DNA from: an uncultured Prevotella sp.
Lineage (GTDB): Bacteria > Bacteroidota > Bacteroidia > Bacteroidales > Bacteroidaceae
Assembly: GCA_927910885.1 (NCBI GenBank)
Contig: CAKMOD010000134.1
Span: forward strand, 3,518 to 67,517
Direction of reading: 5' to 3'
DNA length: 64,000 nucleotides
Part shown: one piece after another, positions 57,767 through 64,000 of the stretch
How positions within the stretch are numbered: position 1 is the first letter of the stretch
Layout of the letters: each line of letters opens with the position of its first letter
Notes under the pieces: generated by a model
The model's input: the letters and a program-made list of their open reading frames with translations, nothing else
The model's database searches: none
Told to the model about the DNA's origin: nothing
Program-made: the position numbers and the translations under genes

Positions 57767-60673
57767 TTATTTGCAAACGATGTTGATAATCTTCTTCGGC
57801 ACAACGATGATCTTTACGATTGTCTTACCGTCGATATAGTGCTGGCTTCGTTCGTCTTCCAAAGCCTTCTTTTCGATGTCTTCCTTCGTTGCATCAGCTG
57901 GGAAGGTTATCTGGAAACGTGCCTTACCATTGAAAGATACTGTCAACTGAACCTCATTCTCTACGAGATAAGACTCGTCCCATACAGGCCATTCAGCATC
58001 GAAGACACTCTTTGTCTCACCACCCAACTGCTCCCACAGCTCTTCTGCCATGTGAGGTGCGAATGGAGCGATGACAATAACCATCTTCTTCAATAGTTCA
58101 CGATTAGCACACTTCTGCTGTCCAAGCTCGTTAACACAAATCATAAACGCAGAAACAGCTGTGTTGTAAGAGAACTGCTCAATATCGCCAGTTACCTTCT
58201 TGATAAGCTTGTGAACGCTCTTTAATGAATCCTTTGAAGGCTCATCATCGTTGAGTTCCTGCTGATAAAGCTTCCAGAACTTCTTCAAGAAACGGAAACA
58301 ACCATCGATACCGTTCGTATCCCAAGGCTTACTTGCCTCTACAGGACCGAGGAACATTTCGTAAAGACGGAGTGTGTCTGCGCCATACTGCTCAACAATC
58401 ACATCTGGATTGACAACGTTGAACATTGACTTTGACATCTTCTCTACCGCCCAACCGCATTTATAGGTGGCAGGTGTTGGGTTTTGGGTGTTGATACCTT
58501 CTGATGATGATGTGCCATCTTCGAAGATGAATTCAGCATTGTTATACTCTGGACGCCATGCCTTGAAAGCCTCAACATCCAATACATCAGCATGAACAAT
58601 GTTGACATCAACATGGATAGGAGTAGTTTCATACTTGTCTTTCTGACCTAAGCTGACAAAGACTGGTCCCTTTGAGTGGTCGTCAGAGTTGATACGATAA
58701 ACGAAGTTAGAGCGTCCTTGGATCATTCCTTGGTTCACCAACTTCTCGTATGGTTCCTCTTTACAGCTGCAACCACAGTCGAAGAGGAACTTATTCCAGA
58801 AACGACTGTAAATCAAGTGACCTGTTGCATGTTCGGTACCACCGACATAGAGGTCTACATTCTGCCAATACTCATCAGCCTTCTTACCCACCAGTGCCTC
58901 GTCATTGTGTGGGTCCATGTAACGAAGATAGTATGCTGAGCTACCAGCGAAGCCTGGCATTGTATTCAACTCCAATGGGAATACAGTCTTATCATCAACC
59001 AATGACTTCTCAACAACCTTACGCTCAGCCTCATTCCAAGCCCAAACCTTTGCACGACCCAATGGTGGTTCGCCGCTTTCTGTTGGTTCATACTTGTCGA
59101 TTTCAGGTAGTTCGAGAGGCAAACACTCCTCTGGTATCATATAAGGCATTCCTTGCTTGTAATAGACTGGGAATGGTTCACCCCAGTAACGCTGGCGTGA
59201 GAAGATAGCATCACGCAGACGATAGTTCACCTTCACACGACCGATACCCTTCTCAGTAACAAACTGCTTGGTCTTGGCAATAGCCTCCTTCACCGTAAGA
59301 CCATTGAGAGAGAAGCCGTCCATACTCTCTTTACCTTCCGCAGGAGAGTTCGTTACGATTCCTTCCTTTGCATCAAAGCTCTCCTCTGAGACATCAGCAC
59401 CCTCAATCAATGGGATGATTGGGAGGTTGAAATGCTTTGCAAAGGCATAGTCACGACTGTCGTGAGCAGGCACAGCCATAATCGCTCCTGTTCCATATCC
59501 AGCCAAAACATACTCTGAAATCCAAATAGGAATCTGCTCACCAGTGAATGGATTGATACCGTATGAGCCTGAGAAGACACCTGTCACCTTACGGTCAGAC
59601 ATACGTTCCAGCTCTGTGCGCTTCTTTACATACGCCAAATACTCCTCTACCTCAGCCTTATAATCCACAGAAGTAAGCTCTGCCACGAGTTCTGACTCTG
59701 GTGCCAATACCATGAAGCTAACACCGAACATGGTATCAGCACGCGTTGTAAAGATAGTGAAATGACCCTCCTCTACCTCTCCACCTGCTATTAGTCTCTG
59801 GTATTTGAATTCAACTTCAGTACCCTCAGAACGTCCAATCCAGTTCTTCTGTGTTTCCTTGATAGAGTCTGACCAGTTGACAGTCTCCAATCCATCAAGC
59901 AATCGCTGTGAATAAGCAGACACACGAAGACACCACTGCTTCATCAACTTCTGTACGACAGGATAGCCTCCACGCTCACTCACACCATTGACAACCTCGT
60001 CATTAGCAAGCACTGTTCCGAGTCCCGGACACCAGTTTACCATCGTCTCACCGAGGTAAGCAATACGATAGTTCATCAGTTTCTCCTGCTGTTCCTGCTC
60101 GTCCATGCTCGACCAATCACGTGCTGAGAAAATCAGTTCCTCGCCCTGTGCGACGTTAAGGTTTAGTGTTCCTTCTTCCTCAAAGTGGCGAACAAGGTCC
60201 TCAATAGGCATTGCCTTCTGCAGCGTATAGTCATAATATGACCCGAACATACGCTCGAAAGCCCATTGTGTCCAGTGGTAATAACGTGGATCACAGGTGC
60301 GTACCTCACGATCCCAGTCGAAACTGAAACCTATCTTATCCAACTGCTCACGGTAACGAGCTATGTTTGTATCGGTTGTCAGCTGTGGATGCTGACCCGT
60401 CTGAATGGCATACTGCTCAGCAGGAAGTCCGTAAGCATCATATCCCATAGGGTTCAACACGTTGAAACCCTTCAGTCGCTTATAGCGTGCATAGATGTCA
60501 CTTGCAATATAACCCAATGGGTGTCCAACGTGCAATCCGGCTCCTGATGGATAAGGGAACATATTAAGTACATAGAACTTCTGCTTGTTCTCGTCTTCAA
60601 CAACTTTGTAGGTCTTATTCTCAACCCACTTCTGTTGCCATTTCTTCTCAATGTCTATGAAGTTGTATTCCAT
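57767..60673 (-). CDS. leuS: leucyl-tRNA synthetase
   Basis: LeuRS charges tRNA-Leu and edits mischarged amino acids. The 968-residue protein has the HIGH-type motif HVGHPLGYIASDIY (about 49-62), the editing domain (about 290-490; TTRADTMFGVSFMVLAPE, the editing threonine-rich loop, and VPAHDSRDYAFAKHF), the KMSKS loop VEKMSKSMFNVVNPD (about 740-755), and the anticodon-binding and C-terminal domains to residue 968. Residues about 720-735 (TSSSEGINTQNPTPAT), just before the KMSKS region, are coded by a CACCCAA-type repeat and look like an insertion; function should be kept since all motifs are intact. Candidate -7 box at 60699-60706. Confidence 0.96.
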   Translation of the reverse strand: MEYNFIDIEKKWQQKWVENKTYKVVEDENKQKFYVLNMFPYPSGAGLHVGHPLGYIASDIYARYKRLKGFNVLNPMGYDAYGLPAEQYAIQTGQHPQLTTDTNIARYREQLDKIGFSFDWDREVRTCDPRYYHWTQWAFERMFGSYYDYTLQKAMPIEDLVRHFEEEGTLNLNVAQGEELIFSARDWSSMDEQEQQEKLMNYRIAYLGETMVNWCPGLGTVLANDEVVNGVSERGGYPVVQKLMKQWCLRVSAYSQRLLDGLETVNWSDSIKETQKNWIGRSEGTEVEFKYQRLIAGGEVEEGHFTIFTTRADTMFGVSFMVLAPESELVAELTSVDYKAEVEEYLAYVKKRTELERMSDRKVTGVFSGSYGINPFTGEQIPIWISEYVLAGYGTGAIMAVPAHDSRDYAFAKHFNLPIIPLIEGADVSEESFDAKEGIVTNSPAEGKESMDGFSLNGLTVKEAIAKTKQFVTEKGIGRVKVNYRLRDAIFSRQRYWGEPFPVYYKQGMPYMIPEECLPLELPEIDKYEPTESGEPPLGRAKVWAWNEAERKVVEKSLVDDKTVFPLELNTMPGFAGSSAYYLRYMDPHNDEALVGKKADEYWQNVDLYVGGTEHATGHLIYSRFWNKFLFDCGCSCKEEPYEKLVNQGMIQGRSNFVYRINSDDHSKGPVFVSLGQKDKYETTPIHVDVNIVHADVLDVEAFKAWRPEYNNAEFIFEDGTSSSEGINTQNPTPATYKCGWAVEKMSKSMFNVVNPDVIVEQYGADTLRLYEMFLGPVEASKPWDTNGIDGCFRFLKKFWKLYQQELNDDEPSKDSLKSVHKLIKKVTGDIEQFSYNTAVSAFMICVNELGQQKCANRELLKKMVIVIAPFAPHMAEELWEQLGGETKSVFDAEWPVWDESYLVENEVQLTVSFNGKARFQITFPADATKEDIEKKALEDERSQHYIDGKTIVKIIVVPKKIINIVCK
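58471..58496. repeat. CACCCAA-type repeat inside leuS
   Basis: CAGGTGTTGGGTTTTGGGTGTTGATA, in frame on the minus strand (INTQNPTP). Same sequence class as the intergenic runs at 3429 and 15850. Confidence 0.65.
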
Positions 60674-60849
60674 TCTTATTTCTATTATAACTAATGTGCA
60701 AATTTACAAAAAGTTTCCGTAAAACACTTCGTTTCGATGGGAATTATAGAACGAAATAGTATAATAAACTTTGTTTACTTAGGGCAGAATAAGCCCTTTA
60801 TAACGATAAACAGCTTTTCTCTCAACTGCATATTGCATAACTTTCATTC

Positions 60850-60932
60850 CTCCGCACCACACGTGCGAAGCGTTCGCACCATTGGTGCGGAGCCTCAACA
60901 CCACTTGTGCTAAGCCTCAACACGTCAGCAGA
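60850..60932. repeat. 22-bp palindromic array, locus 9
   Basis: Units at 60854, 60876, 60898 and a decayed one at 60920: GCACCACACGTGC, GCACCATTGGTGC, ACACCACTTGTGC; linkers GAAGCGTTC, GGAGCCTCA, TAAGCCTCA. Confidence 0.9.
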
Positions 60933-61195
60933 TAAGAATAGGAAGAGCGGGGATTGTTGTTACATTAAACCATTGGTAAGGTCCTATTGACAAACAGATA
61001 TAGACAAAATCTTATCAAACCACTATTAATCAATATATTAAAAGAGGATTCATTCTGTTCGACAATCTACTCTCTAACCGAACACTATGCGCATTTCTGC
61101 ATTGTAATCTTCTTGCATATTAATAAAGAAAAAGCACTAAAAAGGAGTCAATTATGGGACATAAAGACAAGAAAGTAAAAATATTTTTGAAACGA

Positions 61196-61227
61196 ATTGC
61201 AACTTATTAAGAAAAAACATATATTTG
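61196..61227 (+). promoter_or_regulatory. promoter of the outer-membrane receptor gene
   Basis: ATTG (61196-61199), 20 bases, TATATTTG (61220-61227). The -33 box differs by one base from TTTG; the leader would be about 30 bases. Confidence 0.65.
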
Positions 61228-61263
61228 CATCATATTGATAACTATAAACTTAACGCTTTGACT

Positions 61264-63441
61264 ATGTGGAATAAATCAATACTATTATTCACTGCTTGCA
61301 TCTCTGCAACAGCCCTATCAGCCCAGAACACAACTAAGACAGACTCCACAAAGACACAGAAGTTGGAGGAAGTCGTCGTAGCACAAAGGCGCCAGCTTAT
61401 CAAGAATGATATTGACAAGCTAACCTATGACGTGCAGCATGACAAGACTGCACAGACGAAGACGACCTTAGAAATACTCAAGAAAATACCCCTTGTCACC
61501 GTTGACGGACAAGAAAACATCAGGGTTCAAGGCTCTACAAGTTTTAAGGTGTATAGGAACGGACATCCTGACCCAAGTCTTTCTGGGCAGAACCTTAAGG
61601 ATATTCTCAAGGCAATACCTGCTTCTACGATCAAAAGGATTGAGGTTATCACTGACCCCGGTGCCAAGTATGATGCTGAAGGGACTACGGCTATCCTCAA
61701 CATCGTCATGATGAGCAATACTAAACTACAAGGAATATCAGGCAATGTAAACTCTGATGTCGACACTCACGGCTCTACAAGGCTTGGTACTTATCTAACA
61801 ACAAAGGTGGGAAAGCTCACGACAACCGTCAATTATAACTACATGCACCAAAGCAGAAAACAAACAGAGAACAATAGAGAGGAGGTTTACAACTACGTAA
61901 AGACAGGCGAACAAAAACGTGAATATGGGATTAATAGTACTGCAGCAACAATACATTTCGGTGATATCAGTGCCAGTTACGAGATTGACTCACTCAACTT
62001 GCTGACCGCATCGACCAATTTTCTTGGCTATAAAGCCGATGCCAACGCACAAAACACAAATGAACGATGGGATAAGAACAATCTGTTGATTTACAAATTC
62101 GACAACAACATGACTACCCCGGGCTATTCTCATCTTAATATTGGAGGACGTTTGGATTATCAACATAAGACTCATTTAGATGGAGAAATCCTGACGCTTT
62201 CTTATATGTTGGCAGCTACACGACCACACACCATCTTCCGTCAGACATATAGCAATATGGTTAACTTCCCTGTCAGCTATACAAGTTACGACCAGAACAC
62301 CCGTGAACGCTTCACTGAACACACCTTCCAGATTGACTATGTACGACCCTTTGGAAAACACCACAAGTTAGAAAGCGGAACAAAATATATCCTTCGTTAT
62401 AACAATAGTACGTCATTAATGGACTATCAAGGGACTACCCCTGACATGGAAAGTAAGTTCAAGCATAACGCACAAGTGGCTGCTGCCTACCTCTCATATA
62501 TCTTCACCGCTGGCAAATGGGCTGCTCGTGCAGGTTTAAGATATGAGTTTACTCGCATGAAAGCGTCCTATCCCGATGGTAGTAATGCTGATTACCATGC
62601 TAATCTCAATGATTGGGTACCATCAGCAAGCCTACAATACAAGATTAGTGATGGACAGACACTGAAGTTTAGCTATAATACCAGCATCAACAGACCCGGC
62701 ATCGGCTATCTCAATCCAGCCATCATTAGCACACCAACAGAAGTCTCTTTCGGTAATGCAAACTTAGGAAGCAGTCGCAACCAAAAGCTACAACTTGTGT
62801 ATATGTTGGTTGCTTCAAAACTTACTTTGCAATTAAGTCCCTATTATTCATTTACCAACAATGGTATAGGTCGTATCTTGTATGAACAAAATCGTAAAGA
62901 TGTTTCTACTTATCAGAACGTACTGAAGAGTAAAGTGTTCGGTATTTCATCCTACACAGAATGGACTCCTATAACCGGAACATCGTTTACACTCAACGCC
63001 TCCATGCGATATGCCCGAATCACCTTGCCCACACCTTCTACCAAGAACAGCGGCTGCGGTGGTGGTATCTACTTTAATTGGGTGCAGGAAATACCTTGGG
63101 AATTAACATTGACAACCAGTATTGGAGGTGAATATGGTAATAGGATTTACAATCCGTATGCCATTGAAGGACGTTGGTTCTACTATAATTTTTCACTGAC
63201 ACGTCGCTTCCTTAAAGACAAACTGACAGTATCTTTATCAGCTAATTCTCCTTTCAGTAAAGATAGAGAAACTATCTCTCGTATTGTTCAAGGTGATTAT
63301 ACTGGTTATGAACGCTCTGTTATGTACCCTCGATACTTTAACATCGGATTTTCATGGAGCTTTGGTAAGTTAAAGGCAAGCGTCAAGAAGGCTGTACGAA
63401 GCATTAAAAATGATGACTTAGTGGGCGGAGGAAAGAAGTAG
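61264..63441 (+). CDS. TonB-dependent receptor-like outer-membrane beta-barrel protein
   Basis: A 725-residue outer-membrane protein. Signal peptide 1-20 (cleavage after LSAQ), a plug domain (about 30-150: LEEVVVAQRRQLIKNDIDKLTYDV, LKKIPLVTVDGQENIRVQGS, IKRIEVITDPGAKYDAEGTTAILNIV), then a long barrel (about 160-725) of the OMP_b-brl_3 type. There is no CarboxypepD_reg-like domain at the N-terminus and no obvious SusD partner, so it is not a typical SusC. Ligand unknown; a peptide or metal importer is possible. I start at 61264 (MWNKS), which lies after the promoter; the frame to 61225 overlaps it. No partner gene follows. Confidence 0.86.
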   Translation: MWNKSILLFTACISATALSAQNTTKTDSTKTQKLEEVVVAQRRQLIKNDIDKLTYDVQHDKTAQTKTTLEILKKIPLVTVDGQENIRVQGSTSFKVYRNGHPDPSLSGQNLKDILKAIPASTIKRIEVITDPGAKYDAEGTTAILNIVMMSNTKLQGISGNVNSDVDTHGSTRLGTYLTTKVGKLTTTVNYNYMHQSRKQTENNREEVYNYVKTGEQKREYGINSTAATIHFGDISASYEIDSLNLLTASTNFLGYKADANAQNTNERWDKNNLLIYKFDNNMTTPGYSHLNIGGRLDYQHKTHLDGEILTLSYMLAATRPHTIFRQTYSNMVNFPVSYTSYDQNTRERFTEHTFQIDYVRPFGKHHKLESGTKYILRYNNSTSLMDYQGTTPDMESKFKHNAQVAAAYLSYIFTAGKWAARAGLRYEFTRMKASYPDGSNADYHANLNDWVPSASLQYKISDGQTLKFSYNTSINRPGIGYLNPAIISTPTEVSFGNANLGSSRNQKLQLVYMLVASKLTLQLSPYYSFTNNGIGRILYEQNRKDVSTYQNVLKSKVFGISSYTEWTPITGTSFTLNASMRYARITLPTPSTKNSGCGGGIYFNWVQEIPWELTLTTSIGGEYGNRIYNPYAIEGRWFYYNFSLTRRFLKDKLTVSLSANSPFSKDRETISRIVQGDYTGYERSVMYPRYFNIGFSWSFGKLKASVKKAVRSIKNDDLVGGGKK

Positions 63442-63589
63442 AAACAGGTCGTTAGGACTGCATAACATACGTTATTTGGCTTGATGAATGTCGTAAATTT
63501 AAGTCCAAAGAATGGTTTTTAATCACCCATTTTAGCATAGAAAATCATTAGATAGACCCTCTTTTGAGGATCAAGATACTTATCAAAAG

Positions 63590-63681
63590 CGAATTATTTT
63601 CATGAAGAAAAATATTTATTTACATGAAAAGAAATATTTTTTTACGTGAAGAAAAATATTTCTTTTCATGAAAATAATTTA
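63590..63681. repeat. TTCATGAA/AAATATTT palindromic element, copy 5
   Basis: CGAATTATTTTCATGAA to TTCATGAAAATAATTTA, 92 bp, with internal TTTACATGAAAAG, TTTACGTGAAGAAA and three AAATATTT blocks. Confidence 0.88.
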
Positions 63682-63814
63682 GAAATAGGTAACTATCGGT
63701 AGGTTAACAAGGGGAAATTAGGAAATAAAACGGTAACTTAACATACCTTGTTATGCCCAATTAAAAACGTATTCATACCTAAAAATAAATAGGCTTAGGA
63801 TAAGTTACTTGCCA

Positions 63815-63856
63815 CAAACAACTTGTCAAATCGTAAATCCATTAACTCGTTAACTT
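63815..63856. repeat. AACTTGTC/AACTCGTT short repeat
   Basis: CAACTTGTCAAATCGTAAATCCATTAACTCGTTAAC, a degenerate relative of the run at 28815-28862. Confidence 0.4.
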
Positions 63857-63881
63857 TCTGCCACTTCTTTTGCCATTATAT

Positions 63882-63924
63882 AAAAAAAGGAGTATCTTTG
63901 CGAAAGACAAACAGATACACTCCT
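63882..63924 (-). terminator. terminator of the gene entering from the right
   Basis: On the minus strand AGGAGTGTATCT (63924-63913) pairs with AGATACTCCT (63897-63888), one bulge of two bases, followed by TTTTTT. A typical intrinsic terminator. Confidence 0.85.
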
Positions 63925-63943
63925 ACACCTAAGTTTTCACTTT

Positions 63944-64000
63944 TCAATCTTTGAAGAAAGAGAGGGTAGGGGATGGGAATTTACGATTGATGGCAACATC
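63944..64000 (-). CDS. 3' end of a minus-strand gene (partial)
   Basis: The last 57 bases are open on the minus strand, end in TGA (63946-63944), and are followed 19 bases later by an intrinsic terminator. The 18 visible residues read DVAINRKFPSPTLSFFKD. They do not identify a family. The terminator is the main reason to believe it. Confidence 0.5.
   Translation of the reverse strand, partial: DVAINRKFPSPTLSFFKD

Larger units (their letters stand above)
60674..61263. other. divergent spacer between leuS and the outer-membrane receptor gene
   Basis: Holds a -7 box for leuS (CAAATTTA at 60699-60706, minus), the ninth 22-bp palindromic array (60850-60932) and the receptor promoter (61196-61227). 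I see no gene. Confidence 0.7.
63442..63943. other. intergenic region after the receptor gene
   Basis: Contains the TTCATGAA element copy 5 (63590-63681), an AACTTGTC/AACTCGTT repeat (63815-63856) and the terminator of the next minus-strand gene (63882-63924). No gene is seen. Confidence 0.7.

Noticed and set aside
1..64000. tRNA, rRNA, insertion sequences, prophage
   Set aside because: No cloverleaf, rRNA-like or transposase/integrase sequence was recognised on either strand.

Overview
The window is a gene-dense chromosomal segment of a Bacteroidota bacterium, most likely an oral-type Prevotella. The evidence is: a fumarate reductase operon in frdCAB order; Bacteroidota-only families (DUF4294, DUF2851, DUF4252, PorZ); the long LeuRS and DeoC forms; start codons mostly without Shine-Dalgarno sequences; and many promoters of the Bacteroidota type (TTTG, 19-20 bp, TAnnTTTG). 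No rRNA, tRNA, prophage, insertion sequence or CRISPR array is visible. I made this assignment from the sequence alone and ran no search.

Layout. 1-0.7 kb: DUF4294 protein. 1-4.2 kb (minus): dapB-lepB-wbqC-like operon, with lepB split by an apparent 1-base deletion. 4.5-7.6 kb (plus): DUF2851 protein, thioesterase, dprA. 7.7-10.2 kb (plus): an envelope-stress-like cassette of two DUF4252 proteins, an ECF sigma factor, a membrane anti-sigma-like protein and a third DUF4252 protein. 10.3-11.3 kb: coaD and ybeY. 12-22.9 kb (minus): S41 protease, parE, GNAT-like protein, secreted endonuclease I with a type IX sorting tail, THUMP-like methyltransferase, VanX-type dipeptidase, and a membrane pseudokinase. 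23.4-27.4 kb (minus): small lipoprotein and frdCAB. 28-33 kb: small secreted protein, GH84 glycosidase, Fsr-type MFS transporter. 33.4-41.1 kb (plus): outer-membrane protein, mnmG, apt, uvrC, dtd, MazG-like, deoC, with two parS-like sites flanking apt. 41.8-49.9 kb: polyprenyl synthase (minus), then polA, a GH3-type adenylating enzyme and an Ig-like lipoprotein (plus). 50-60.7 kb (minus): leuS, YitT-type protein, rdgB, then a tightly overlapping set of GT2, porZ, a GT-C-like membrane protein and an acyltransferase. 61.2-63.4 kb (plus): outer-membrane beta-barrel receptor. The last 57 bases hold the end of a minus-strand gene.

The most unusual content is repetitive. Nine intergenic loci carry 3-4 tandem units with an exact 22-bp period; each unit is a 13-bp GCACnnnnnGTGC palindrome plus a 9-bp linker. 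Five other intergenic loci carry an 88-92 bp palindromic element built from TTCATGAA and AAATATTT blocks. C/G-rich and CACCCAA-type low-complexity repeats lie between genes and also inside reading frames (wbqC-like, methyltransferase, leuS, parE N-terminus). One 22-bp array runs directly into a perfect-consensus parS site upstream of uvrC.

Functionally, the window combines housekeeping (lysine/cell wall, DNA repair and replication, CoA, tRNA modification, anaerobic fumarate respiration) with a surface theme: type IX secretion (PorZ beside surface-glycan enzymes, and a CTD-tailed nuclease), host-glycan hydrolysis (GH84), and outer-membrane barrels.
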